Below are positions 1 to 11,051 of a stretch of DNA of 64,000 nucleotides, in pieces. The stretch's first letter is position 1; each line of letters opens with the position of its first letter. Source of the stretch: Cantharellus purpuraceus (Eukaryota; Basidiomycota; Agaricomycetes; Cantharellales; Hydnaceae); assembly GCA_025174535.1 (NCBI GenBank), contig JALBUN010000018.1, positions 682,001-746,000 on the forward strand, in the 5' to 3' direction. The notes beneath the pieces were generated by a model. It was not told the origin of the DNA, made no database searches, and was given only the letters and a program-made list of their open reading frames with translations. The position numbers and the translations under genes are program-made.

Positions 1-294
1 TTGAGTTGAAAAATCAATATGGTGTTTGGAACGTGCGTCAAGTTGGGGTTTCTGCTGCCGCCGAGAGCGAGTTATGTGCTCTCGAACCTCAAGGTACCTA
101 ACCGAATGGGGTACTGATAAGTGTTCAAACTCCGCTGACTTGTGTCCGCGGAGTTGCAGTCAGGATAAGCGGGCTCTTTTTTTTTGCGCGGCTGGCTGTG
201 TCAGGAGATCTCGTAGTATTTATACCTCACATTTCCCTTCGTTTCTTTCTCCCCAACTCCCACCTTCAGTAAGGTCTCGCGTCACTGGTATGCC

Positions 295-892
295 ATGTCC
301 TCTTACTCAGGCTCTCGGCGCCATTGTCGCATCTCACCGCGAATATATCGCCACCTCTTCCCATGTATATCCGTTCTTACTGGTGGTGTGTCTATGGACG
401 TGACCACATCTCACCGGGCGTTCACGCTTGTCTCATTGAATGAACGCTCGCCTACCGGACCATTGTGTATGTTCCACTTGCCTACTCAGTGATTGATGGT
501 TCTCATTGTTAATTATTCCGTAGTTGCTGCAAGGGTGCAGTTTGGAGCGACGGGAAGATATACTATAACGCAGCATGCGGGTAGTTCCCTGACACCGAAC
601 ATACTCTTGAACTTGAACAACATTTCAACCGATCAGGTGGAAACCAGAGAACCGTGCTTCTGAAGGAACATGTAGGCTTGATGGTGAGTTTTCATTTTTT
701 ACTCGTTTCTCCTCGCTTATTCTTCGTTCTGTGAATCCTCTCGGGTATGTTGTCTGTATTTTTCTGTAGGTGCTACTCAAGCCTTCCACTGTTTTCTCCG
801 CGGCCGAGGCGACTCAGCAAGCACGTACCAGGCGCCGCCGGGTGGTCCTCTCCATGAATGCAGGGCTCAGGTCCATGTCCAGACCGTGGGCT
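295..892 (+). CDS. Repeat-borne small multi-exon gene, copy a
   Basis: No known family. This is a member of the TLELxQH gene family carried by the repeat unit. A TATTTATA box lies near 217-224. Exon 1 ends at 466 with a GTATGT donor, and the intron 467-523 ends in TAG. The conserved motif TLELEQHF is encoded at about 610-633, in the frame that stays open to a donor at 684. The intron 684-769 joins in phase to a 41-codon exon, 770-892 (starts VLLKPS, rich in Arg around RTRRRR), followed by another donor GTAAGT at 893. The N-terminal part appears frameshifted relative to copy H: the hydrophobic YPFLLVV stretch is in one frame and the downstream similarity in another. A decayed gene, or a start site I cannot place, are both possible. 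The exon between 524 and about 600 is uncertain. Confidence 0.4.
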
Positions 893-1507
893 GTAAGTCT
901 CAGCCATGTTCTTGTTTTTGTTCTTGTTTCCCCAGTTTTTCAACGCTTAAACTCCCAGGCTCTATGCTCCACTCATTGCATCGGTGCAGGAGTTCCAAGC
1001 ACTCACCGATGCTTGCAATCTCTAACAAGCACTGGATCCCTTGCCCCTGCGTCAGTAAGCCATGAGTAAGCTGAATTTCCACACTATATTCTTATCTTGT
1101 CTCATGTAATGCTTGTAGCTGCATCAAGAGCTCGAAGACTTCCAAAAATTCAACCCATTTAGATGACATTTGATGGTCTCCAGATGCATCTGAACGTGAC
1201 TTTGCCATGTGTCTGGGACTTCTCCTGACAGGCTTTAGTCTGTGGATTTTTGACTGGTGTTTCTTTGAGGTTCTAACGGTTATCGGTAAACTCTGCGATG
1301 TTTTGTCATCCTGCTCTACTCAGTCGCATATTTGTTGCTTCCACGCGACTCTACATTCAACACTACGTTTCGGCAGTTTCGTGTTCTCTTCAGTATCTGA
1401 TTATTCTATGACAAACTTTACTGCAAGGATACGATACTGCTGTATTCAATTATGTATCTTTCCCAATCTTCGCACTCTTTAATATAATTCAACCATCTTT
1501 TGTTGCG

Positions 1508-1879
1508 TCACTTGTGCCATTCGTGCCTTACATCGTCCTGTCTATCGTCGTCTGAGACGGTCGGCTTACTGTCAAGAATCCATCCAGGATTGCCTTCAAA
1601 AGGACCATGTGCATGATGCTTGAAAGACACGCTCTCAGGCCTAGGTTCATGAAGCACCAAAAAATGGATGGCAGGCGATGCATTCGTGTCTAAAGGCCGT
1701 CCGCCAGACGGGCAAGTGACATAGAGAATAAGCGGTACCCGGTAAAGGATGGTGAAAGAGAACAGATACAGGCCAGTTTCTAGTCGCTGTGGATAGGAGT
1801 CCAAGAGATTAAGTCGGGTGGAGAGAAGCAAGAAATCATGGGAGTCGGCCACCGCTTCCAGCGTGCGATACGCTATCAT
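1508..1879 (-). CDS. Conserved repeat-borne ORF T, longest copy (123 aa)
   Basis: An uninterrupted 123-codon frame beginning MIAYRTLE. It aligns by eye with frames in module A elsewhere: 51911-51570 (minus), 38477-38695 (plus) and 46820-46602 (minus). Shared features are a YRTLE/YRMLD start region, a hydrophobic stretch (LYLFSFTILYRVPLILYV here), and a TNAS followed by a second hydrophobic patch near residues 65-75. The hydrophobic stretch at about residues 37-54 could be a membrane segment. It lies on the strand opposite the TLELxQH gene of the same unit and converges on its 3' end. Function unknown. It could be a fortuitous open frame, but retention of the same frame across several diverged copies argues for past coding. 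Confidence 0.35.
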   Translation of the reverse strand: MIAYRTLEAVADSHDFLLLSTRLNLLDSYPQRLETGLYLFSFTILYRVPLILYVTCPSGGRPLDTNASPAIHFLVLHEPRPESVSFKHHAHGPFEGNPGWILDSKPTVSDDDRQDDVRHEWHK

Positions 1880-2879
1880 GAGAAGATATATTATATTCGT
1901 TTCATAATTTTACCGGAAATAGATATGCATGAACTTGACTGGGACTAACCAGCTTGGCTGTGGCAGTCAGTCAGTGACGACTATGACGATCCTGACACCA
2001 CCGGCAGTGCGCATACGTCTGGAAAGGCGATGGGTAAGGAAACCCTGATATGATCATCGAGACTATAAGAGACCTCCAACTAGGAAGTCACTTTAGTGGA
2101 ACTCAATTTTTGTCCCCGCTTGCGACGAGAGAAGCACAACCGCGTCAAAGTAGTAACGCTACATAGCTGACGCACATCACCTAATTTTGGCAGAATAACA
2201 CAGAATTTCCCCATCATGTGTAAAACTGGGAGAATCACAAGGACGTCTGGAGACACTGACAGAGCAGAGCCAAGGTCTATTTGAATTTGAGAGCGATATT
2301 GATGTCCGCGAAACAGAGCTATATAGGGCATTCATGAGGACAGTACAAAGTCAGGAAGGGAAAGGGGGAAGTGAGCGTACCGGTTGTGCAGAAGGAACCG
2401 TTCGCAATGCCCTTTGCTTGCGACATGAATTGAATCGGCGATGACACGCACATAGGACATATGCCGTCTCACTGGCGACTCAAACACGTAGGCGCTTATC
2501 CAAACAGGAGCTCACGGATGCATACGGGGCACTAGATTCACGGTCGGTAATGGGTGATGGATCGCGAGGTCGAATAGTTGTGCGTGAACTTAGATCGTGG
2601 GAGACAGAGCGTGGGCCACCTGCACCTTGAGGGTTGGTTACAGTGCGTAATATGTATCTATGATTTTAAGAACATCTCACGCAGCTGATACCTGCATAAC
2701 TCGCATACATCTCTACTCCATTAATGTCCCCATTATTAGCGCTCAGGCCTTCAGGCGCCGCGTGGTGGTGTCAGCGGAGCTTGGAGTCAAATGGTGTTCG
2801 TCGAAGGATTGTGAAGCTGGCTATATCAGCATCCGTTCTAGCACTCCCCTTTCTTGGTCTCTTTTCCCCAACCCCCGCT

Positions 2880-3371
2880 TCCCTGACACGGCATGTCTTC
2901 TCAATCTCCCTCTCAGCATTGTTGTTGTCTTCCCACCTCTTCGTATCAGTCCTCTCTGGACATTTTCCCTCCTTTGACGTCTCCCTTCCTGCTGGACGCC
3001 ACTACATCGCAAGGCTGCGCGTCCAAGCTACTTCCAAGGAGCAGTAGACGCATGTCTACTGGCACAATATGTATGTCGCTCTCTTAACAAATTCTTACAG
3101 TGGTGTCATGGTTTTGTCCTATAGTTGAAGTGGAACAGTCAGGAGCGGTGGCCGTGGAGATTGATACTGCACTAGGAGCCGTGGACTCACTTTCGTCATT
3201 GTCGTGGCGCATGGTAATAGCGCTTCATATGGCCAGGCACCCGATACCGAGGATACTCTTGAACATGAACAACACTTCTCCTGGCCCGGTATAAAAGGCC
3301 CAGACGGCAGGAAAATGTGCATGTTGAGTGGCGAGTTTTCATTCCTCATCGAGGTCATATACAACTTTTGA
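2880..3371 (+). pseudogene. Repeat-borne small multi-exon gene, copy b (degenerate)
   Basis: Fourth type of the TLELxQH family. Exon 1 ends at about 3068 with a GTATGT donor. The second intron equivalent ends at GTAATAG near 3221. The motif appears as TLEHEQHF at about 3255-3278 in a frame open to the stop at 3371. The stretch upstream of the motif (GTGGAACAGTCAGGAGC at about 3128) matches the intron-2 sequence of copies c and C. I cannot find an intact signal-peptide exon, and the local sequence is strongly diverged, so this copy is probably dead. Confidence 0.4.
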
Positions 3372-4572
3372 CAAGTTGCCCTATAGTGCGCGTACCCTAT
3401 CCCACTCCTTCATCAACTAACATGCCGCCACTACTCTGCCCCAGTACTTGGGCCTATCTCTTCATCGTGCTAGTTCCCCAGATGCTCAACCAGAGGAAAC
3501 TGCCGGGCAGGTTTACCTGGTGGTGTCTGGACATTGTGGACACCGCGGAGCATCAAGGTATTGCCCAATCCAGCCAAATGCGTTCTTCGCACTAAACCAC
3601 TTCCCATTGGAGTTGAATACACAAACTCTGGGCTATTTGCGCTCCGAGACAGTGTTAGATGTCCCTCCGGAGCTCACCACCTCCCTTGCATGTACCAAAG
3701 TACATCTCATCCACACGTGTTGAACCAAGCATGAGAGTGTAGTTCAATACTACTCTAGCCTCTGGGTTGGCACACTTCCACACTTGGACATCTGGGAGAG
3801 ATTCACGATGAGGAGCATCAAGAGAATAGGCCTCCCAGCCTCGATGTGGCGATGAGTTTGTTACCGGGTTCCCCAGGGGTCTCAGACCATACCTGACGCA
3901 CCTGTCGCATTTCGTGTCCGCATGCTTTTAGTCATCAGAGGCTTTTCCTTCACTGATTGCATTTTACATAGGCCTACACCCCAAAGATGCCGAGCTTTGC
4001 GTTAATGAAACGAGAGCTTCCGATAACGAAACCCCGGAAACTCATGTGGGCCAATGTAAAATGGAAACTGGCAGGACGGACCTACACATGTATGGAATTC
4101 CCCATGATACCCGTCATCCAACGCGACTCTGCACTCAATACCACCCATCGATGGTTTCCTTTTCCCTTGATATCCTTCCAACAGCCATATAATAATGTAT
4201 ACAATTCTCTAGAATGTCCACCTACTCAACTTTCCATTCTTAATATAATCCATCTATCCCATTCTTATCATCTGCACAATTCGTGCCAAGTGCATCGTGA
4301 TGTGTCATTTTGTTCTTGTTCAGGTCGGTCGGTTCATTGCAAAGACTACATTAGAGATGGCACTTATACAGGAACCGTGCTTAGAGTAATTTCATGGAAA
4401 GGCACATCATTGCAAGTCTATGGCTAGCAGCCTCCAACGCTGCTATTAGAACATAATAATTGGTGGTTTGTTCCTCGCATAATGTCCGCCATCTACGATG
4501 AAATGTAAAAGCAAGAATTTGAATATACAGGCGATCTTCTGGAGTCTAAGTAGCTAAGCCGACAAGGAGTGG

Positions 4573-4598
4573 AAAAAAAAAAAAAAAAAAAAAAAAAA
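4573..4598. repeat. A26 homopolymer run
   Basis: Twenty-six consecutive A residues inside the module-A-like part of an old repeat copy. The corresponding place in the copy at about 12660 has only a short A-rich tract, so the run expanded locally. No non-LTR element precedes it. Confidence 0.9.
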
Positions 4599-4849
4599 CA
4601 AGATCGAGAATTGAGGGAATCCGGTGTCAGCACAAGTATCCAGCGTGCCTAATAAACTTTCCGGCTATCCAAGAGCCAGACGTAGCTTGCAATTGTGGTG
4701 GCCAGTCAGTTGAGCAGTTGAGATCCTGACAGTATTGATGCTGTATGGAGACAAGACGCATAGCGGCTAAAAAGGCGCCATAGTGCCAGTGACATGATCA
4801 TGCCTCTGACAGTCCTCACCATCGACGCTATACCTCCAGATGGGTTATG

Positions 4850-5404
4850 AGAGGGCCAGAAGGGGATTGGGGGGGCGTGTCCATTCTTTTATAAAAAGAA
4901 GGAGCAGAATGGTGGAAATGAAGATATCAGTCGGTATGTAGATCTGCAAAGAGTTAATGACTACGTTTCCAAACACGCCTTAAAGTAGGCAATGCTCACC
5001 TCCAAGTTTTCTTCCCCCAAGCATACCACGGCAGGTGTCAAAAGCTTTGTCACCATCATCAGGAACGTCGAAGTCATGCTGGCACGTGGTATGTATGTAC
5101 TACTAATGCATCTTCTCAAGGGCGTTCATTGGCGATGGTCCAGAGGGATTACTTGTTACCTGCCGCAGATATACATGGGGAACGTCGCTGTAAAGTCAGA
5201 ATCAGCAGGCTCACTGCACATGAAGCAAACACGTTCTACATAACTGAAACGGGAACACTTGCAGCGTACCAGATGCAGTCGATAGCCCTTCCCTTATAAT
5301 GTGATGGTCACCAAGTCTGAGCGAAAGGAACGAATGTGAACGATGTATAGATATACAACTTTGTAACTTACATAATTGCCCAAGACTAGCCTATTGCGAC
5401 TCCT
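4850..5404. other. No gene recognised
   Basis: Unique-looking sequence downstream of the MARVEL-like gene. A frame of 83 codons at 4992-5243 has no recognisable features. Nothing else can be supported. Confidence 0.5.
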
Positions 5405-6829
5405 CTAGACCTCCGCGACACCTGGAGGGGCAGAGGGGTACTGTTTTGACAGTGGCATCGAGTTGTAATTTCCAAAAGGGTACCACTGAGAATATGGCGG
5501 GTACTGGTGGGGTTGTATTGGCATGTGCTGGGGTTGCTGCTGCATGGGTATCGACCCCTGCTGGGAATATGAGTTCTGCATAATAATAGCCTTCGATGGC
5601 GCGGAATAGGCGGTAAAAATTGGTTTCTGTCACAGACGATGTCCACACTCTTGTGTTGCCCCGGGTATATGCTATCAGGGCAAGCGTTACTAGGGTGCAG
5701 TGCCATGAGGTTACTGCAGAGCATTGGTCAAGCATGGGATGAGGAGGAGCATCATATGAAGGCTTACAAGTGAAGAAGCATAACCACACCATTCCAGCAA
5801 GACCTTGGGAGACGTGGCACTGTGATTGAAGGAAGTCTATGCGTGGAGGAAAGGTAAGTACAAGGCACGAATTCACGGAATTTCTGTCACACACCACAAT
5901 TATCAAAAGAGGAAACTGTTGTAAGGTTAAGTAGACAAATAACAGTCGGTAGAACAAGAGCGTAGTATTCCAATATATAATTGGAATCTTTGAGAAGTAA
6001 AAGCAGTGAGTCTGTGAGATCCATATGATTCGGAATTGACTAGAGAACTGCGTATTGGTAGAACGCATACCTATACATATGAGAATGAACTTGGCATCCG
6101 GATCATGAACATGACGTCAGAATTACATACACACAGATAAATGCTTAGCATATTCATTCACTATTCCTGGATGTAAACAGTGATTGGATATACGGATGGA
6201 TGTTCGTGTGGACGACAGTAACATGACTGCGTCTCGTGAGATGTTCGGATGTGGTCCGGAAATATCGAGTTCGAGATGTGTATTGATATGAGCCGGTGGT
6301 ACGGAGCCTAAGTCGAGTGATCATCGGATGTGTTGTTTTAGTTATTTCACAACAGAAACTAAGCCAGTTGTTTCTCCAACAGCGGCGGCCCAGAGCACCA
6401 TCAATAAAACTGCATCCAGTCAAACGTCAGTGTCCAAAAATACAGATGACAAGCTAACATTTTCCTTACAGGACCATGAGATCTCAACTGTCACCATGGA
6501 CATGAAGGCATTCCTGCGAAAATATTCGACAATAAATCTGGTAGTATTGATTTTCAATGAGATGGATCAATGCTCCTAAAACTTCATAAATACTCACATG
6601 GGAATGAGAACGATCAGCGACATAACTGATATAGCTATAGAGAACTGCGCAAAGACAATAGGGGGATCCCAGGAGGTGGCCAGGAGACTTGCGCCGATAC
6701 AACTGAACACGGCGAGGAAGCCTACGTAAGGGAAAGTTTTATCGCTCCTATCAGCCCCCGAAGAGATTGCGGTATTTGTGCGAGAAGCATACCTAACAGA
6801 ACAGCACGAACGACGGCGATAGGATGCAT
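5405..6829 (-). pseudogene. MARVEL-like four-helix membrane protein gene, frameshifted
   Basis: Multi-exon minus-strand gene. Exons I can place: 6829-6793 (MHPIAVVRAVLL), 6721-6598, 6513-6470, 6409-6351, 5819-5768 and 5689 downward. All have GT-AG borders and compatible phases. The product has hydrophobic segments FLAVFSCIGASLL, QFSIAISVMSLIVLI and SFLLMVLWAAAVG, a CHVSQGLAGMVWLCFFTL segment, and the sequence RGNTRVWTSSVTETNF. Fungal MARVEL proteins typically end their last helix with a similar RGN-VWTSSV motif. After NF, the Q/P/Y-rich tail (ending QYPSAPPGVAEV before the stop at 5405) is in another frame; the shift coincides with a run of five T (plus-strand A5 at 5615-5619). The gap between the exons ending 6351 and starting 5819 is unusually long. 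Family call from memory of the pattern; moderate confidence. Confidence 0.55.
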
Positions 6830-8002
6830 GGGTACGAAGGTTTAAAAGGAGGTATGTTTATGCAGCAGCTCGTATCCACAAAGGAAGTAGCGTTGCAAAC
6901 GACACATCCTCACACCAAAGCTCTTTTCAAGTTGTGAGCGCGCCACCGCCTTCGCAGGTGGGCGCTACTAATAAAGGCCAGGCCATGAAATATCAACGTG
7001 ATCCGAGACAATGCCTGCGCGGCTGATATCGCTTCCTGGCTCACTAAATCAGCCTGAGGTATTTCATCCTTAGAGAGAATGAAAATGCACCATAACAGAG
7101 CGGCTGTACAAGCTCTTCCGATCGATAGATCTATAGAGAAACCGCCAACCATGAAATCGAGGTGTCTTTGAGGAGCCATCTCAGAAGAGGTCGTATCTAA
7201 AGTTATTGCCACTGCTCGCTGTAATCCAGAGAGACGCTCATTCCAGACAGGTAATGGCGGCAACAATGGATTGAGGCGTCCTCGAAAGCACTGCGTGATG
7301 GCGCTGCGTGGAAGGCAGTAAGTTCGGTTTGGTGACAATGATGGGATATATCATCGCATGCGTCTAGGTACGAAGCTGTCATCAGGAGAAATAATTTGGT
7401 CGTGGATGGCTGGATAACGTCAACACTACTGCCGATGGGACGTCTTGCACTAATGGTTTCTGTTTCCACCAGGACAGACTGATAACGGCGTCGTCGTTAC
7501 ATTCAGTGGGTGCGCATAGCCTCAAGGATGCTTCTGCATATGTACGATCTGTAATACATCGTCATTAACAGACAATAAGATCCGAGTCCATGCAGACAAT
7601 TCCAATACTTAGCACGAGACGACATGTTTATAGCAACTCCTCACAGGACTCGACATGGATCGGGTTCCTAATTCCCGCGATTGATGTTGATGTAGTGACC
7701 ATGGAAAGAATTGATGGCAACACCGAAGATGCTGGAAACCTGCAGGATCATTTTAGAGGCGTGGTTTGACATGTCACGGTAACACTCTTGACATTGTATT
7801 AAGCACCTAATCTAGTAGCTTCAATTTCACCCACCCAATCCGGCGGAGTAGACAACAAAATCTGAAAGCGTTTATTATAAGCATAGACGCAAACTACTCG
7901 TCACAATAACCCCCTACCTCGCGCCAAGTGCTCTGCAGGGGAGAAAGTTATAGAAATTGTATTCCCAATTGCTGCTCTACACCCACAACGAAGTTAACAC
8001 TT
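6830..8002. other. Unassigned stretch with one 142-codon minus ORF
   Basis: 7338-6910 (minus) encodes 142 codons with a hydrophobic segment (ACTAALLWCIFIL) and a basic C-terminus. I do not recognise it, and it has no visible intron-exon context. 7203-7469 (minus) is another open frame without features. Similarity to the repeat unit begins only at about 8003. Confidence 0.3.
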
Positions 8003-8055
8003 GTTTTCAACGAGATGGTGATGTTTCACTTACGAGCCTTGAACTCTAGGTCGCT

Positions 8056-8445
8056 TCATCGCGGCACATGAAGGCGGGTATCTAGAGGTCTCATCAGACA
8101 GACAACCCCAGAACAAGGAACCGCAAAATTCACCCACGTCTGTCCTGGTACGGATAGCCGGTTCCGCGGAAACACACTAGAAATTCCACATTCATCCTCA
8201 GTATAGTTCTCGGGATTCGATTCAATACGTTCGCCCTCATCAATCGTTTGACTGTTTGCTCTCATAGCAACCTGTACCTCCTTCTCATGATCCCGCAATC
8301 TACGTCGGCGCAGCTCCTTTTGTGGATGGATTTTGAGTTTACCAGACGTAATATGCCTTTCCCCACGCTTGATGCTGGTCAATCTGAGACAGAGATAGTA
8401 GTCTTCAAGCCTTGCATTGCGTTGAAGTGCTGGAACCACAAACAC
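8056..8445 (-). CDS. Conserved repeat-borne ORF F (LEDYYL frame), intact copy
   Basis: A 129-codon open frame, VPALQRNARLEDYYL... to RPLDTRLHVPR. It aligns in frame with the copies at 37200-37653 (plus), 48100-47641 (minus) and 61512-61973 (plus). Differences are often in third codon positions, and a 3-base indel (an extra CTC codon in the arm copies) keeps the frame. This copy lacks the in-frame TGA that splits the others after PTA. A second conserved frame overlaps its 5' side: MTRSATPTFLARIIGR... at 8553-8405, with a counterpart at 37092-37229. That suggests an upstream exon or an old frameshift. No known domain recognised; the residues are basic and rich in K/R/H. Confidence 0.4.
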   Translation of the reverse strand: MFVVPALQRNARLEDYYLCLRLTSIKRGERHITSGKLKIHPQKELRRRRLRDHEKEVQVAMRANSQTIDEGERIESNPENYTEDECGISSVFPRNRLSVPGQTWVNFAVPCSGVVCLMRPLDTRLHVPR

Positions 8446-9253
8446 AGCCCAGAGAAGCGAGCAGTGGATAGAAATGCTGGAAACCGCAGAGCCGAATCAA
8501 CCTTCCAATAATCCGCGCGAGAAACGTCGGTGTTGCTGAGCGTGTCATGTCTCCGGCCTCTGAGCTCGTGAATGGGTGATGAGTAGTCGAGAATAAACGA
8601 GTTGGGTGAGTAGTAAGGCGAGCTGTCGACACTGACAAAAGGTTCGGGAGAGCTAGGCAGGGAAAAAAAATCATATTAACGGAGGTATAGAGTAGGAAGT
8701 TCACTTTCTAACCGTGCTTGTCCTCACGGGGATGGCACACTGTTGGACAGGAACAAGTCTGGATGCAGATGAAGGTCGGGAGGGCTCGCGTAGTGAGAGC
8801 GACAGGCGTCGGCACATCGGTCGTACTTCTGACTATACACGGTCCTGGGACATACGCCTCTATTAAGGACTCGCCGCGACGTGGTGAAGTAGAGGAGACC
8901 ATGCATTCACCCCGGGCTCCCATCTGAGCCTGGGTCCACGATTGGAGACAGGATGTTGGGGCGTGTGAGCTCGTGGCTGCAGAGCCGCAGTAAGGGCTGG
9001 GATGCACAAAAAGGTGCGCTGGTACTCAAGAGGGTGTCCTATTACATGACAATCAATTCCGCGCAGAGAAAATGGCTTAAAATACCCACCTTCTGACGGT
9101 GCTTGTTTGTGGTGATGTCCATGCCCCCGACGGAATTGAAGACAGGAATGCCAAAGAAGGACAGAGTGGTGGGTGGGTTGACGTGCATGAGATTGCAGGT
9201 CGAATCTGCTCCCCTCACTCGCTATTCACTGTCGTGACGCGCAGATGCAGCAA

Positions 9254-9535
9254 TCAGGGGGAGGTAGCCGGAGAGGATGGCACAAAGATGAAAACCAGGA
9301 AAAGATACGACGGACTTGGGGAAGAAATTCGAGGGGACGATCGAGAGAGGGCGCAGGCGGGGGGGCGTTGTGAGGTGACGAGAATGATGGAGCTGGTGGT
9401 GGGCCTTGATGGGCCTGGGTTTGCATCTGTGGGGTGTGTCGATGGCAGGGGTATGAGAGAAGCGCCAGAGAGTCCGGTCCTTCGTTTAGAGCGGAGAAAA
9501 ATTAATCTGGAAGCACCTGAAACGACGACATCCAT
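9254..9535 (-). CDS. Conserved repeat-borne ORF E, diverged copy
   Basis: A 93-codon frame starting MDVVVSGASR and rich in S/P/R. It corresponds to 36345-36626 and 48952-48671 (start MDVVVLGASR) and, more distantly, to module I (start MAVVTSGASR). In this copy the stop position has shifted: the conserved C-terminal block, here DCCICASRQ, is read in the neighbouring frame at 9250-9226. Unknown function. The shift between frames suggests this copy is decaying. Confidence 0.3.
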   Translation of the reverse strand: MDVVVSGASRLIFLRSKRRTGLSGASLIPLPSTHPTDANPGPSRPTTSSIILVTSQRPPACALSRSSPRISSPSPSYLFLVFIFVPSSPATSP

Positions 9536-10688
9536 GATCGATGATCATTGTTGGCGGACTTCGGCTGTGCGTGTGATGTACTAGAATTCTGAGAGTATTC
9601 AAGACTGAATGGTCGGGTCATGAGCCGTTTATCGACGAATCATGCGCCGAGCCAACAGGACTCTTTGAAAGCAAATTTCTACAGAATTCCACGCTCATGG
9701 CACAAAGGCTGAATTGGCTGTGAGATCACGCGTGTGTACTGGGAATCAACAATAGATCTGAGGTGATTACAGAGAACATGCGGGGGTCAGAACTTGGTTC
9801 GGCTCCACCGTAAGGGTCGGCTGCGAAGCGCACTGCGAGGTAGAGTTGTCAGCTCGCGATGTTAATCATGTCAAGAACTTCTAATGCCACTGATATTGCC
9901 GGAAAGCCTCTCCAAAAGTCCCTGCTGAATTCTGACCCCAATATCGCGTCCAAGGAAGCGGTGCTCCTGTCCACGACAGCCCCCTCAGAACATTTCCCAG
10001 TTCATCACAACAATGGGACCCTAGATTTGTCTCTTAAATGAGGAGAACACTCGCTTCTCGGGAGGGTTTCGGGTGTGAAGAACGTCGGAAAGGCATTCTT
10101 GTGAAAGCTTTCCGTCGGACATTCAGGCTCAGGTTAGTTGGTGTAAAATATGCACAGACATAAATAAAATACCATTTTGGTTACACCCTCGGGCAGCACT
10201 TCTGACGCCGTGACCCTCCACTGGCCATCCGAACGCGTGGTCACTAGAAAGTGGACATGTGCCACAACCTGATGTCACATTCAATTGTTCTCGATTGAGT
10301 TTGTGCCTAGATATGGCGATTGAAATTTTTCATTCGAATTTCTGGTGCTGCCTTCATTCAGGTCGTGCCCTCGAGGCTCGAGTACCTACTCCAATCGGGT
10401 ACTGATGAATGTTGAAGCTTTGAAACTCCGCCATGTGGCGTCTCCGCGGAGTTTGGAGCAGGATGGTTGTTGTTGAAGATTTGTGTGGCGGGCTGTGTCA
10501 GCAGATTCCTGCAGTATTTATATGTCGCATTTCTCCTTGTTACTTTCCCTTGCATGTCTGCCCTGTTTTACTCTCTCTACCCCATTGTCCCATTTCAACT
10601 TGAATATTCTCCCACCGATTCCTATTCATCTCAGTCATTAGAGGCTGGCTTGTCTTCGGTGGCATGTTATTGTCTGCTACTCGCCTCC

Positions 10689-11051
10689 ATGAATCACTGC
10701 GCGTCCAATCCACTCCCAATGAGTGGACACATGCCCACCAGCACCACCCGTGCGTCTGTGTCTTGCACGCTGTCTTCTTATTGTTGATGCCACCTTCTTT
10801 TCTGTAGTTGATGAAGTGGAGCAGTCAGGAGCTGTGGGAATTATTTCTGTACTAGTATCGGTCGACTCACTTCTGTCTGCGGGGCGGTGCACCCTTTCAC
10901 CCACTGTTCCCCTCCCTTCAATGAGTTGCTTGAGCCCTAGAGTGATAGAGCTGTGTCCGGGTAGACACCCGGTATCAAGCGAACTCTTGAACTTAAACAA
11001 CACTTTCTTCCGATCCAGCACCAAAAAACCAAGGCCACAGCTGGGCGGTGA
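10689..11051 (+). CDS. Repeat-borne small multi-exon gene, copy c
   Basis: TLELxQH family. A TATTTATATG box lies at about 10515. Exon 1 ends at 10749 before GTGCGT, and intron 1 is 10750-10807. A mini-exon TTGATGAA (10808-10815) is followed by intron 2, 10816-10964 (GTGGAG...GGGTAG). Exon 3, 10965-11051, then reads DETPGIKRTLELKQHF... to a stop TGA that overlaps a conserved GTGAGT. With these splices the phase is continuous and the motif matches copy H (DERHPVQERTLELKQHH). The residue at the start position of copies C/H is not Met here (CTG), so I use the ATG at 10689. The frame is open far upstream with a hydrophobic CLLLAS stretch, so the true N-terminus is uncertain. Confidence 0.4.

Larger units (their letters stand above)
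1..4850. repeat. Diverged tandem copies of the compound repeat unit
   Basis: At least two old copies of the same unit seen in the palindrome arms. 60-760 matches module C/H: the eight bases GTACTGAT, the GCGGAGTT motif, a TATTTATA box at about 217-224 and the CTCTTGAAC motif are all present. 1320-1480 and 4110-4330 match module A through the CGCGACTCTACATTCAA-type core. 1750-1870 and 4520-4650 match the downstream part of A, and 2820-3370 is another C/H copy. 1900-2800 shows only scattered similarity to J/I (for example near 2420-2480 and 2600-2640). These copies are clearly older than the arms at 33-52 kb, with many substitutions and indels. Confidence 0.7.

Noticed and set aside
4573..4598. 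Poly-A run as the tail of a non-LTR retroelement
   Set aside because: Upstream sequence is module A of the repeat unit, without RT or endonuclease similarity or target-site duplication.
6910..7338. 142-codon minus frame as a second membrane-protein gene
   Set aside because: One hydrophobic stretch is not enough; no coherent exon structure or family pattern could be built.
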